The notes: generated by a model not told the origin, from the letters alone. DNA of 64,000 bases from Hymenobacter crusticola (GCF_002154225.1 NZ_MTSE01000009.1:172634-236633), one strand, 5' to 3'; numbered from the stretch's first letter, positions 25,253 to 34,557 are shown. Made by a program: numbers and translations.

Positions 25253-25981
25253 ATGCCACACTCACCTATTTTCGATCCACTAGGCCAAGCACTGCTTGCG
25301 TACCAGCACGGCGACAAGCGCGCTACCGTTACGGTGCATTCCAGCGTAACGGAAGACGATAACCTGCCCGCCAGCTACTTATTTCGCACGCTTTGGGAGA
25401 TGCCCGAGCTGGAGCGCACAGCCTTAGAAGAGTGCCGCGGCCGCATTTTGGATGCCGGTGCCGGCGCCGGTTCCCACGCACTAGAGCTGCAAGGCCGCGG
25501 CTTCGAGGTGAAAGCCATCGATGTATCGCCGGGGGCGGTGGCAGTGATGCAGGCGCGAGGCGTGCGCGAAGTAGCCCGCCACGACATTTTTGATGCTCCC
25601 GCCTCCGCCGAGCATTTCGACACCATCCTGATGCTTATGAACGGCCTAGGTCTGGTCGGGACGCTGGAAGGCTTGGAGAAGTTTCTGATCCATGCCCGTG
25701 GCTTGTTGGCGCCCGGCGGGCAGATTCTGGCTACTTCTTCTGACATCAGCTACCTCTACGAAGACGAAGAAGGTGCTTTGGTGCTCAACCTCAATGGCCC
25801 GTATTACGGGGAGGTAGACTACACCATGACGTACAAGGACGAAACCGGACCTAGCTTTCCATGGCTGTTCGCCGACCCCACCATCTTGCAGGATTACGCC
25901 GAAGCGGCCGGCTACGAAGTGGAATTTGTAGACGAAGATGACCAGCAACAATACCTAGCTCGCCTAACGCTACGCAGCTAA
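25253..25981 (+). CDS. class I SAM-dependent methyltransferase
   Basis: A 242-residue Rossmann-fold methyltransferase. Motif I, ILDAGAGAGSHALELQGRG, binds S-adenosylmethionine, followed by the acidic post-I strand VKAIDVSPGAV, a DTILMLMNGLGLVG motif IV and GLLAPGGQILATS. The N terminus (30-60) carries a small lid. The substrate cannot be told. It converges with anmK. Confidence 0.85.
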   Translation: MPHSPIFDPLGQALLAYQHGDKRATVTVHSSVTEDDNLPASYLFRTLWEMPELERTALEECRGRILDAGAGAGSHALELQGRGFEVKAIDVSPGAVAVMQARGVREVARHDIFDAPASAEHFDTILMLMNGLGLVGTLEGLEKFLIHARGLLAPGGQILATSSDISYLYEDEEGALVLNLNGPYYGEVDYTMTYKDETGPSFPWLFADPTILQDYAEAAGYEVEFVDEDDQQQYLARLTLRS

Positions 25982-25994
25982 GTGGCTTCGTTAG

Positions 25995-26065
25995 AGCAGC
26001 TGCGTAGCGGAGTAACGGCGCAAGCCGTTGAACGATTGACTCCGCTACTCCGCTACGCAGCTGCT
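25995..26065. terminator. 20-bp inverted repeat between convergent genes
   Basis: AGCAGCTGCGTAGCGGAGTA (25995-26014) pairs perfectly with 26046-26065, followed by TTTT. The right arm ends two bases before the anmK stop. Acts as a bidirectional terminator. Confidence 0.75.
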
Positions 26066-26067
26066 TT

Positions 26068-27273
26068 TCACTGTGCAAACGAAATCTTGCCCATCGACAC
26101 CGCGGGGCTACCCGGCTGGCTAGGTTGCGCGGCCGGATTGCCGACTAAGCACTCATTGGCCAGCGTAGCAAATAGCACCGCTTCTTTCGCGTCGGGGTGG
26201 ATACCTAGGTCGGCCGTAGTGCCAAAGGCGAAGCGCGGCAGTCGTTTGCGCAAAGTGTTCATCAGGACGGTGTTGTATGTGCCGCCCCCGCTGGCGTAAA
26301 TAGCTAGATTCGCGGCCGGCAGCGTCGGGGCACACCGCTCGATGGCTTGGATAATTCCTTCGGCGCTGAACTGCGTGAGGGTGGCAAGCAAATCGAAAGG
26401 GGAGAGGTCGGTGGTTTGGGTACGTTGCTGGGCGGCTGCTACGTAGGCCATGCTGAACAGCTCCGGTCCAGTCGTTTTGGGGAAGTCGGCCGCAAAGAAT
26501 GGATTAGCGAGCAAATCGGCCAGCAAGGCTTCGTGCACGTGGCCTTGGGCTGCTAGGTCGCCGTTTGCATCAAAGCTCTTTTCGGGAAAAAAATGTCGGG
26601 TGAAAGCGTCAAGCAACGTATTGCCGGTGCCTACATCGGTAGCAAATACCTTGGACGTATCAAGCGAGCCGGGTAAATAGGTGAAATTGGCAATGCCGCC
26701 CATATTCAATAAGATGCGGTCTTCACCGGCTTTCGAAAGCAATAAGTAGTCGCCGTAGGCAGCTAGCGGAGCACCTTCGCCACCTGCGGCAATGTGTTTT
26801 TGGCGAAAGTCGCTGATCGTCAAAATACCAGAGCGCACCGCCACGTGGTCGCCGTCGCCGATTTGCAACGTGGCGTTCGGAAAGCTAGGGTGACCGTGCT
26901 GGCGCTGGGGCGCATGAAAAACCGTTTGACCGTGGCTGGCAATGCAGTCCACTTCGGTAGGCGATAGTTGCCATTCGCGCAAGCAGGCGAGTACCATATC
27001 AGCGTGCAGCAATCCAATCCACGGATTCAGCAAACACAAGTGCTCGAAGTCAATTTCTGATTTCGCGAATACGCGGCGAATTTCTGTTTTTACCTCTTCC
27101 GTGTAAGGCACCGTGGTAAACTGCGCTACCTGCACCTGCGTGGTGGTCCCACTACCTCGAAAGTGACACAGTGCCACATCCAGTCCATCGAGCGACGTGC
27201 CCGACATAAGACCGATGATAGAGCGCACCGGCTTCTGCGCAATAGCAAATAGGTGATGCAGGTTGGGATTCAT
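26068..27273 (-). CDS. anmK: anhydro-N-acetylmuramic acid kinase
   Basis: A 401-residue ASKHA-fold kinase that phosphorylates and opens 1,6-anhydro-MurNAc recovered from peptidoglycan turnover, giving MurNAc-6-phosphate. The P-loop-like N-terminal signature GLMSGTSLDGLDVALC is present, as are SHGQTVFHAP, IGDGDHVAVRSGI and the GGIANFTYLP block, DVGTGNTLLDAF and IYASGGGTYN. The start MNPNLHHLFA (27273) is preferred over 27300. Monocistronic; no murQ nearby. Confidence 0.93.
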   Translation of the reverse strand: MNPNLHHLFAIAQKPVRSIIGLMSGTSLDGLDVALCHFRGSGTTTQVQVAQFTTVPYTEEVKTEIRRVFAKSEIDFEHLCLLNPWIGLLHADMVLACLREWQLSPTEVDCIASHGQTVFHAPQRQHGHPSFPNATLQIGDGDHVAVRSGILTISDFRQKHIAAGGEGAPLAAYGDYLLLSKAGEDRILLNMGGIANFTYLPGSLDTSKVFATDVGTGNTLLDAFTRHFFPEKSFDANGDLAAQGHVHEALLADLLANPFFAADFPKTTGPELFSMAYVAAAQQRTQTTDLSPFDLLATLTQFSAEGIIQAIERCAPTLPAANLAIYASGGGTYNTVLMNTLRKRLPRFAFGTTADLGIHPDAKEAVLFATLANECLVGNPAAQPSQPGSPAVSMGKISFAQ

Positions 27274-27536
27274 AACGACAGCAAGACAATGAGCCGTCAA
27301 GTTGCAAAAGAGAACCCCGATTTTGTAAACTGCGGCTACATTTAAGTGCTAGATCAATTGTGCGTTTTGGGCACGAGCGGCGTAGCTAGGCTGCTTTGAA
27401 GAGTGTATTGAGTATACCAAAGTCAGATCCAAGTAATAAAAGAGCACAAAACAGTACATGGTATAAGCAGGCACATTGGTTCCTAACTAGTTGGCCGACT
27501 GATCTATGCTAATTAATTAACTCCTTTCTTTTCTGA

Positions 27537-27989
27537 ATGCAGCCAGAACCTTTCGAGAGAATATATACCGCACGCTGGGCCGATATGGACCCGAACGTGC
27601 ATATGCGTCACTCTGCCTATACAGACTACGCCGCGCAACTTCGCCTAGAGTACCTAGCCGAGCACGGCTTTCCCATGCAGACGTTCGCCAAGCTAGCTAT
27701 TGGCCCTATCCTGTTTCGCGAGGACACGCGATTCCTGAAGGAAATTGGCTTGAGTGAAGTGATCCGGGTGAGAGGGGAGCTGGCTGGGCTCAGCGAAGAC
27801 GGCTCACGGTGGCGCATCGTGCACACCATCTTCAAGGCCGACGGACGGCCAGCCGCTACTATCACCGTCGACGGCGCCTGGATGGATCTGCGCCTGCGTA
27901 AACTAACGCTGCCACCCGCCGAGCTAACAGAAGCCATGAAGCAGCTGCCGCGTCACGAGACGTACGCGGATATTGTAAAGAATAGCTGA
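27537..27989 (+). CDS. acyl-CoA thioesterase, hotdog fold
   Basis: A 150-residue 4HBT-type hotdog protein. YTARWADMDPNVHMRHSAYTDYAAQ is the usual active-site helix region, with aspartate D20 as in the 4-hydroxybenzoyl-CoA thioesterase group. FREDTRFLKEIGLSEVIRVR and AATITVDGAWMDLRLRK complete the fold. Probably a cytoplasmic acyl-CoA hydrolase of unknown chain length. It converges with the DinB gene. Confidence 0.78.
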   Translation: MQPEPFERIYTARWADMDPNVHMRHSAYTDYAAQLRLEYLAEHGFPMQTFAKLAIGPILFREDTRFLKEIGLSEVIRVRGELAGLSEDGSRWRIVHTIFKADGRPAATITVDGAWMDLRLRKLTLPPAELTEAMKQLPRHETYADIVKNS

Positions 27990-27994
27990 ATGAC

Positions 27995-28052
27995 GCAGTA
28001 GCTTAGAACGAGTTGTAATAGCCCCCCGCACTTCTCAGCTACTGCTCGTTCT
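27995..28052. terminator. interleaved inverted repeats (terminator, possible pseudoknot)
   Basis: GCAGTAGCT (27995-28003) pairs with AGCTACTGC (28037-28045), and AGAACGAG (28005-28012) with CTCGTTCT (28045-28052). The order A-B-A'-B' allows either hairpin, or a crossing pair, but not a simple nested stem. It lies between convergent genes and touches the DinB stop. Confidence 0.5.
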
Positions 28053-28594
28053 TATATGCTTTGCAACGCCCGCGTAATGCGCTCCAACTGCCGTTGGTGG
28101 CGTAGCACATGGTCGACCATGAAGTCGAGGGTTTGATAGATGTTGAGCATGCCAGAGCGCGGGTGCCGGAAAATAGCTCGGTTCAGCAGCTTCGACGGAA
28201 ATTCATTCAGGAGTTGCTCTAGGCGGCGTCGCACGCTGGCCCACTCCATTTGGAGCTGGCTGATGGCCGGTATTTCAGTAGGCATCATCTGGGCCAGCCG
28301 TTTCGGTGCTTTGAAGCGGAGAAAAGGAATGCGCATCAGCGTGCGAAGTAAACTAAAGCGCAAAAAGGCCCCAAGGCCAGCGTGCGCGTGTCCTTCTTCT
28401 TGCAGTACTTTCTTCTCTAGATATTGCTCGATACTGGTTTCAGCTAGCACCAAGTGCTGCACTACCTGCGCCGCCGACCACTGGTTGGGTCCTGGTGTTT
28501 GATGGTCTTTATCTCCGAGCGCGGCGGCCGTCTGAAGTAGGTGTGTAGTAGCTCGTTCGAGCTGTTCGAAACGGATGTGCAAGCGGTGATTCAT
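28052..28594 (-). CDS. DinB family protein
   Basis: A 180-residue four-helix protein of the DinB/YfiT type. The first helix has LHIRFEQLERATTHLL, followed by a NQWSAAQVVQHLVLAETSIEQYLEKKV block with the metal-side histidine, and the last helix carries DFMVDHVLRHQRQLERI with the second His pair. Such proteins bind metal and may act as thiol transferases; the substrate is unknown. Confidence 0.75.
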   Translation of the reverse strand: MNHRLHIRFEQLERATTHLLQTAAALGDKDHQTPGPNQWSAAQVVQHLVLAETSIEQYLEKKVLQEEGHAHAGLGAFLRFSLLRTLMRIPFLRFKAPKRLAQMMPTEIPAISQLQMEWASVRRRLEQLLNEFPSKLLNRAIFRHPRSGMLNIYQTLDFMVDHVLRHQRQLERITRALQSI

Positions 28595-28837
28595 GGGTGC
28601 AGGGCGGAGTAGGGTGGGAGAGGAGTAACTCGACCGTTTGTACTTGAACGTGTCAATAAGCTTTTTGGCTGAGCTTCGTATGGCATGCTTCGCGCCAAAC
28701 TGGAATCTTGCGTTTGGTATAGCTTAGCGCCGGATTATGGTTGAGATTTTTTGGGCGTCAGGAGACAATAGTTACACGTAGAATTTCTACGCCTGTCGTC
28801 CTTTTTAGCCTCTGCTAAACAACGCCACAGCCCAAAA

Positions 28838-28872
28838 TAAAAGAGCCGCCCCAAATAGGAGCGGCTCTTTTA
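28838..28872 (-). terminator. intrinsic terminator of pdhB
   Basis: TAAAAGAGCCGC / GCGGCTCTTTTA (28838-28849 with 28861-28872) with an 11-nt loop. On the - strand a T-rich tail follows. It lies 22 bases after the pdhB stop. Confidence 0.8.
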
Positions 28873-28893
28873 CAAAACATACAAAGCCTAAAC

Positions 28894-29877
28894 CTAGGCT
28901 TTCTGATACAATACACCCTTCACGGCTTTCACAGTGCGAGCTACGTTGGGCAGCGACGCTTCGATGAGGGTAGGTGCGTAGGGCAGCGGCACGTCGGCGC
29001 AAGTGATACGCTCTACGGGCGCATCGAGGTAATCGAAAGCACGGCGCTGAACGATATAACCTAGCTCCGAGCTAATGCTAGCTAGTGGCCACGCTTCTTC
29101 CACAATCACCATGCGGTTGGTTTTCTTCACCGACTCCACCAGCGTGTCGTAGTCGATGGGACGCACCGAGCGCAGGTCGATTACTTCGGCTTCGATGCCT
29201 TCTTTGGCTAGCTCGTCGGCAGCAGCATACACCACTTTCATCATTTTGCCAAAGCTCACCAGCGTTACGTCTTTGCCTTGGCGCACCACGTTGGCTTTGC
29301 CAATTTCGAGCAAGTACTCTTCTTCTGGCACTTCGCCTTTGTCGCCGTACATCAGCTCCGACTCCATGAAGATCACCGGATCAGGGTCGCGGATGGCGCT
29401 CTTGAGCAGACCTTTTGCGTCGTACGGGTTGGAGGGAACAACTACTTTCAGACCGGGGCAGTTGGCGTACCAGTTCTCAAAGTTCTGGGAGTGCTGCGAG
29501 CTGAGCATACCCGCGTTGCCGGTTGGGCCGCGGAATACGATGGGGCAGGAGTACTGGCCGCCCGACATGGAATAGATCTTCGCAGCCGCGTTGATTACCT
29601 GGTCGATGGCTACCAACGAGAAGTTGAAGGTCATGAACTCGATAACCGGAATCAAGCCGTTCATGGCCGCGCCCACGCCGATACCTGCGAAGCCTAGCTC
29701 CGCAATCGGGGTGTCAATTACGCGCTTCGCGCCGAACTCGTCGAGCATGCCCTGGCTTACTTTGTAGGCGCCGTTGTACTCGGCCACTTCTTCGCCCATC
29801 AGGAAAATGCGCTCATCGCGCCGCATTTCTTCGGACAGGGCTTCACGCAAGGCTTCCCGGAATTGGATGGTCCGCAT
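28894..29877 (-). CDS. pdhB: pyruvate dehydrogenase E1 component, beta subunit
   Basis: A 327-residue E1-beta subunit that, with E1-alpha and thiamine diphosphate, decarboxylates pyruvate for acetyl-CoA formation. It begins MRTIQFREALREALSEEMRRDERIFLMGEEV. DTPIAELGFAGIGVGAAMNGL, QHSQNFENWYANCPGLKVVVPSNPYDAKGLL and the C-terminal DVPLPYA are all typical of PdhB rather than branched-chain BkdB. It stands alone; E1-alpha and E2 must be encoded elsewhere. Confidence 0.88.
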   Translation of the reverse strand: MRTIQFREALREALSEEMRRDERIFLMGEEVAEYNGAYKVSQGMLDEFGAKRVIDTPIAELGFAGIGVGAAMNGLIPVIEFMTFNFSLVAIDQVINAAAKIYSMSGGQYSCPIVFRGPTGNAGMLSSQHSQNFENWYANCPGLKVVVPSNPYDAKGLLKSAIRDPDPVIFMESELMYGDKGEVPEEEYLLEIGKANVVRQGKDVTLVSFGKMMKVVYAAADELAKEGIEAEVIDLRSVRPIDYDTLVESVKKTNRMVIVEEAWPLASISSELGYIVQRRAFDYLDAPVERITCADVPLPYAPTLIEASLPNVARTVKAVKGVLYQKA

Positions 29878-30213
29878 AGGTATTGGTTGACAGAGAAATC
29901 GATAAACTCAGAAAGAAGAAAAGCCGGCGCAAACCGGCCCGTAAAGCTACAACGCTTGGCCCGGATGGGCAAACCCTCCTTTCAGAACGTCGTGGTTGCA
30001 AAACGAAACCACTGAGAGTAAGCGCCCTTGTTTGCCCAGCCGGATTTACACGTTGTTGTGAGGAGGGGCTGCGGGGGCTGGCTGAAGCTAGGATGCATTC
30101 TAGCGATGTGTATGGCCGCGCCACAAGGGGCTGCAAGTTCCTAATTCTGATAATCAAACTATAAACACGACCTAGCCTAGGTGCACTCAGCTGGAGAAAA
30201 TCAGGAACTCGCC
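29878..30213. other. 336-bp gap upstream of pdhB
   Basis: Should contain the pdhB promoter. An open + frame at 29883-30164 is very basic and not family-like, so I treat it as chance. It contains a CCTAGCCTAGG cluster near 30170. Confidence 0.4.
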
Positions 30214-32022
30214 TTACCGCAAGGCTTCCAAAAACGTCTTACCCCCTGCATATTCCCGGAACTCTAGATCCTCTACGGCGCGATTGGCGAAGCTCCGGTC
30301 TAGCTCCACGGCGTGGCGGAGCTGCTGACCCAATAACGTCTCGTTCTTGGTGCGAGCCGCCACCACAGCCTGACAGTAGTAGGAGAGGGCATCGTTGGGC
30401 TTGAGCTGCAAGGCCTCGTAATAGAGCACCGTGGCGCCGGCGTGGTCGCCTTTTAGCAGGTGCACCAGTGCCCGGTTCATGAGGTTCTGGTAGGTTTTGT
30501 TGCTGTAGCTGAGGCTACTCAGGGCATCGTCTAGCTGGCCGATTTCTATTTCGAGGGCGGCTTTGTCAGCGAATACTTTGTAGAGCACGCGGCGCGGCCC
30601 CCCTAGCTTGATGGCGTAGTCGTAGTTCTGCAGGGCTTCGAGTTGGTCGCCGGCGCGGTGGTAGGCATTGGCAGCGCGGTAGAACACGGCGGCTGTGGGG
30701 TTGCGGTGGGCGGCCAGCACAAAGTTGGTGGCGGCACGGCGCAGATAGGCGCGCTCTACTTTAGGATTTACTTCCTTCTCGGAGCGCTGCTGTAGCACGA
30801 CCCCTAGGTTATAATATGCTTCCCAGCGGCCCGTCGTCGCTACGGAGGTTTCGTAGATGCGCTGCTTCTCGGCCAGCAGTGGCGTAAGTTGGGCCGAGTA
30901 GCGCAATTCCTCGGGGGTAAGGGCGTCGGCTTCAGTCTGCTTTTCTACAATCTTTTTGGAAAGCAGATAAATCTCCGAGTCGTAGCGTTTGGGGGCAGTG
31001 TATTTCACCGCCACTGTGCCGAAGCGCATCACCGGGTAGATGTACTGCTCCAGGTAGTCGTAGAAAGAAAGGGTACGCAGCTGCCGTTCTTTTTGGGCGA
31101 AAGTGCCGGGCGTATCGTTGATGAGGTACAGCACCGAATCAATCTGATCGGGCTTCAGGGCCGAGGCCTGCACTTTATTCAGAAACAAGTCCCAGCGCCG
31201 GTGATAAGCTGCGGTTTCAAACTTGATGCTGCGCACCGAGTTCAGATAGGAGTAGCCATCCACGCGCTTCTTGTAGTAACGCAGCAGAGCCTGCACGCGC
31301 TTGTCGGACAGGCGCGGGTCGCGCATATCAAGAGAGTCGGGTGAGTGACCGGCCACCACCATCACCTTCTCGGTGTGCTGGTTGGCATCGATAAAGTCTT
31401 CCAAGGCGGCCACATTAGTACCTAGGTAGTTGCGGATAGCTGACTGCCCTGCATCGAAGAAAAACGGCAGCACGCGGGTGCCACTCATGACGTTGCTGAC
31501 GCTAATCGGGATGATCTGGATGGTCGTATCCTGGCGCACCACTAGGCGCCCCGTCGTCACGATGCCGCGGGCCAGAGTGATTTCCGGCGCCCGACGGCGC
31601 TGGCTTTCATTGCCTAGCTTATACACTTCGGGCGTCGCCACGAGCAGGCCCGGACTTTTCGCTGGCAGGTAAGGAAAAGAAAATTGCTTGGTGATAACGA
31701 GCTGATTCTTGTGGTCGGGGTCGTACACGTACTCGCCGGAAAGGAAGGCCATGCGGCCCACGGTGTCTTCGTTCAGGCCATTATTATAGCGGTAACGCAG
31801 ATTGAGGCGGTACGCCTGGCCACGATGCAAGTGCTTGACGGGCACGCGCGCCGTTACTTCAAACAGCACGTTCTCGCCGTTGCTATCCAGCACCGTCGGT
31901 TGGACGCTTACTTGGCGGCCCGCCTCCGCAACCTTGAGCATGTGCGGCAACGTACAACTCGTAAGCGTACTAGAAGCGAAGAGAACCAGCGCCGAAGACC
32001 ACCGGCACAAAACAATTTTCAT
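30214..32022 (-). CDS. TPR-repeat lipoprotein with OmpA-like segment
   Basis: A 602-residue outer-membrane-type lipoprotein. I start at MKIVLCRW (32022); its signal ends in the lipobox LTSC. A beta-rich N-terminal part is followed, around residues 185-245, by an OmpA-like sequence (VLPFFFDAGQSAIRNYLGTNVAALEDFI, VMVVAGHSPDS), then by at least four TPR units (AYYNLGVVLQQ; AVFYRAANAYHRAGDQLEALQNYDYAIKLG; ALVHLLKGDHAGATVLYYEALQLKPND). Possibly an envelope scaffold near the T9SS or peptidoglycan; not assigned to a named family. Confidence 0.7.
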   Translation of the reverse strand: MKIVLCRWSSALVLFASSTLTSCTLPHMLKVAEAGRQVSVQPTVLDSNGENVLFEVTARVPVKHLHRGQAYRLNLRYRYNNGLNEDTVGRMAFLSGEYVYDPDHKNQLVITKQFSFPYLPAKSPGLLVATPEVYKLGNESQRRRAPEITLARGIVTTGRLVVRQDTTIQIIPISVSNVMSGTRVLPFFFDAGQSAIRNYLGTNVAALEDFIDANQHTEKVMVVAGHSPDSLDMRDPRLSDKRVQALLRYYKKRVDGYSYLNSVRSIKFETAAYHRRWDLFLNKVQASALKPDQIDSVLYLINDTPGTFAQKERQLRTLSFYDYLEQYIYPVMRFGTVAVKYTAPKRYDSEIYLLSKKIVEKQTEADALTPEELRYSAQLTPLLAEKQRIYETSVATTGRWEAYYNLGVVLQQRSEKEVNPKVERAYLRRAATNFVLAAHRNPTAAVFYRAANAYHRAGDQLEALQNYDYAIKLGGPRRVLYKVFADKAALEIEIGQLDDALSSLSYSNKTYQNLMNRALVHLLKGDHAGATVLYYEALQLKPNDALSYYCQAVVAARTKNETLLGQQLRHAVELDRSFANRAVEDLEFREYAGGKTFLEALR

Positions 32023-32186
32023 AGGTAACAAACAGGCGAGCGGCGCGGAATATCGGAAGAACAAACGCAAAGCTGCGTTCCAAAAGGGAAAATTAGCGTG
32101 ATTTGCTGCTGATGTGCTTGTGAGCTGCTAGGTTTTGTTTTATTTTAAGGTGCTTGAATTGAGCTAATTATCTGGAAAGGAGAAAT

Positions 32187-32405
32187 ATGAAGCGGATAAC
32201 TGATTTCATCGAGAAGCAGAGTTTTGGCGTCTGCGATACTCTGGGAAACCGGTTGGGGTTCTCCTCTAGCAGCGTGCGGCTCTCCTTTATTTATGCCTCT
32301 TTCTTCACGTTCGGCTCACCTGTGGTGCTGTACTTCGCACTGGCGTTCTGGCTGAACGTGCGCCGGGCCATGCGTCGGCAGCGCAACACCGTCTGGGATT
32401 TGTAA
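32187..32405 (+). CDS. PspC domain small membrane protein
   Basis: A 72-residue protein with GVCDTLGNRLGFSSSSVRLSFIYASF, the PspC start, and one membrane segment (VVLYFALAFWLN) with a basic tail. PspC-type proteins work at the inner membrane in envelope stress responses. It converges with the GT2 gene eight bases away. Confidence 0.75.
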   Translation: MKRITDFIEKQSFGVCDTLGNRLGFSSSSVRLSFIYASFFTFGSPVVLYFALAFWLNVRRAMRRQRNTVWDL

Positions 32406-32412
32406 GGAGTCG

Positions 32413-33501
32413 TTAGCGGTTGGCCCCTGGCTGTTGACTTTGTTTAGCCAACGCTGACGGGATGCCCAATGCAGGGAAAGTATGCTTGCCTTGCACAAAA
32501 TACGCCCATACAAGGCTACCTGGGTAAGTGCCCGGCCGCTCGGTCACGCCCAACATAGGATGCGCTTGTTGGCGGCGCTGTTTCCAATACAATCGATGGT
32601 GCAGAAAGTCGCGGTGGGCGCGCAAGATGGCGCGGGCATCGGCTGTGGCGCCTTGGGCCAGAAAGCGGACTGCCGCTACCCAATCTAGCGCCACACGGGT
32701 AATCAGCACGCGCGCTAACTCGGACTTCGGCAGATTCTTATACACCAGCGCTAGTCCATTGCGGAAGTTGAGATAGGTTTTGCGTGGGTTCGATTTGGGC
32801 AGGGTGCCCCCCCCCACGTGGTACACCGTGCTGCCGCCCTGGTACCACACCTCGTAGCCCGCATTCCAGAAGCGCCAGCATAGGTCGATTTCTTCCATAT
32901 GGGCAAAAAATGCCTTTTCTAAACCGCCCAGCGCGTGCCAGGCTGCCGCGCGAACTACCATGCATGCGCCTGTCGCCCAAGCTACCGGCTGGGCGTCGTC
33001 GTACTGGCCAGTGTCGGGTTCGAGCGTGTCGAAGAGGCGGCCACGGCAGAAAGGGTACCCAAGCTTATCGAGGTAGCCCCCACCGGCGCCGGCGTACTCA
33101 AACTTGGCTGGCTCGGCATACGACCGTATCTTAGGCTGGCAGGCGGCTAGGTGCGGGCGCTCGGCGAAAAGCGCCCGCAGGGGCTGAAGCCAGCCAGGCG
33201 TCACGGCCACGTCTGAATTAAGCAGCACATAGTAAGCCGCATCCACCTGACGCAGCGCGTGGTTGTAACCTTCGCAGAAACCTAGGTTTTCGGCATGTTG
33301 AATTAGCTCGACGCCGGGAAACTCACGTCGCAGCACGCCCACCGAGTCATCCGTCGACGCATTATCGGCGACGATGACGCGGGCGCCGTCGGCATAAGCA
33401 AGCACGGAAGGCAGGAACTGCCGCAGCAGCTCCTGTCCATTCCAATTCATAATGACAATGGCAACGTCGGTGCAGTCCACCGCGCCGGTATTAGAGGCCA
33501 A
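32413..33501 (-). CDS. glycosyltransferase family 2
   Basis: A 362-residue GT-A enzyme. The nucleotide-sugar site is VAIVIMNWNGQELL and VIVADNASTDDSVG; the metal-binding DXD-like motif is LLNSDVAVTPGW. FAHMEEIDLCWRFWNAG is the catalytic-base region of the rhamnosyltransferase-like group. The start at 33501 lies inside the last codons of ybaB (11-base overlap), so translation is probably coupled. It likely adds sugar to a surface glycan. Confidence 0.85.
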   Translation of the reverse strand: MASNTGAVDCTDVAIVIMNWNGQELLRQFLPSVLAYADGARVIVADNASTDDSVGVLRREFPGVELIQHAENLGFCEGYNHALRQVDAAYYVLLNSDVAVTPGWLQPLRALFAERPHLAACQPKIRSYAEPAKFEYAGAGGGYLDKLGYPFCRGRLFDTLEPDTGQYDDAQPVAWATGACMVVRAAAWHALGGLEKAFFAHMEEIDLCWRFWNAGYEVWYQGGSTVYHVGGGTLPKSNPRKTYLNFRNGLALVYKNLPKSELARVLITRVALDWVAAVRFLAQGATADARAILRAHRDFLHHRLYWKQRRQQAHPMLGVTERPGTYPGSLVWAYFVQGKHTFPALGIPSALAKQSQQPGANR

Positions 33502-33826
33502 AGCTACCTAGGTCGAGGCCCGGTAGGTTGGGCATCAGGCCGGCGGTTTTGCTTTTCATGGCTTCACGGGCTTTCTCACCGGCTTCCTGGGTGGCTTTGT
33601 TGACGGCGGCCACGACCAAGTCAGCGAGCATGTCGCGGTCTTGGGGCGTGAGCAACGAATCGTCGATTTCGAGCTTCAGCAGGCGCCGCTCGCCGTTGGC
33701 CGTGGCTTTCACCAAGCCGCCGCCCGACTCAGCCGTGGCGGTAATGTATTGCATTTCGCTCTGGGCCTGCTGCATTTTCTCTTGCAGCTCTTTCACCTTG
33801 CCCATCATGCCCATCATATCAAACAT
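33491..33826 (-). CDS. ybaB: YbaB/EbfC nucleoid-associated protein
   Basis: A 111-residue protein of the YbaB family, which forms a tweezer-like dimer and binds DNA. MFDMMGMMGKVKELQEKMQQAQSEM is the first helix; ANGERRLLKLEIDDSLL and DLVVAAVNKATQEAGEKAREAM complete the fold. It is usually linked to dnaX-recR, but here it precedes a glycosyltransferase with which it overlaps by 11 bases. Confidence 0.92.
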   Translation of the reverse strand: MFDMMGMMGKVKELQEKMQQAQSEMQYITATAESGGGLVKATANGERRLLKLEIDDSLLTPQDRDMLADLVVAAVNKATQEAGEKAREAMKSKTAGLMPNLPGLDLGSFGL

Positions 33827-33936
33827 AAGTCAAAATACTGCCCTAGCAGCGTTTAAATGAGGTTTTGGAACTTAATGCTAACACGTAAACCGTACAGCCG
33901 TGTCTTGCATGAAAATAGCCTGTCAATCCCACTACA

Positions 33937-34122
33937 ATGGCGAGACTATCTTATTTCCTTAGAAAGAGCGGTGAAACGGATCATATTGTCTGTGTTAGCC
34001 CATCTCACAAAGGTAGCGACTTCCCGCTCTCAACTGAGGTCAAGACTTTGCCTAAATACTTTGATCCAGTTACAGGCAAGATCAGCGATAAGGCAGCTGG
34101 ATACTTACTTCTGAATGGGTGA
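33937..34122 (+). pseudogene. N-terminal stub of a tyrosine integrase (tentative)
   Basis: A 61-residue ORF (MARLSYFLRKSGETDHIVCV..., LSTEVKTLPKYFDPVTGKIS, YLLLNG). The pattern of a short beta meander, LSTxxKxLPxxxDPxTGxI and a terminal LN fits the arm-binding domain of Bacteroidota tyrosine recombinases. It ends where the core-binding domain should begin. No catalytic domain follows in any frame, so it would be a decayed remnant. Resemblance is by eye only. Confidence 0.4.
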
Positions 34123-34557
34123 GCAACGTGGAATAGGCCTGATAGAACTGCCGGCAGAGCTTGAGCGTAGTGAGCCACAGGTGCGTACGCTGCGCGCCAA
34201 TGCAGGCAGCAACTGCTCGCCCCGTAGCTAGCACGATCCTGCACTGCGGTTCATATTCTTCAAGATAGACCCCGATAAAGCCAATGGCGTGCTGTGAGTC
34301 AGTAGTTGATTTGCTTTTGCCATGGCTAGCGTTTCCCAGTAGAACCGATAAAGTAAACAACTGTGATGGGAGCTGTACCCGAACTGATGGACAGTGTTCA
34401 AGTAAAAAACTTGACAGCTTTTCCGAAGCAAGACAGCTGCGAGCACCAGGCACCATAAAGGACTGCTAGCCCTCCTTCGTTGGGTAAATTACCCAAAAAA
34501 GATACCCGTTCCGCCAGGGGTACTCTCCTTTTCTGGAAGCACACTCCTAACGCGCCA
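34123..34557. other. 435-bp gap without a supported gene
   Basis: A - strand frame (34082-34456) stays open, but its product has no recognisable domain and no good start. It may be part of the decayed integrase region. Confidence 0.35.

Noticed and set aside
29883..30164. Basic 93-codon ORF upstream of pdhB
   Set aside because: Very Arg/Lys-rich, no family resemblance; more likely the pdhB promoter region.
34082..34456. 124-codon - strand ORF
   Set aside because: No recognisable domain or good start; overlaps the integrase stub.
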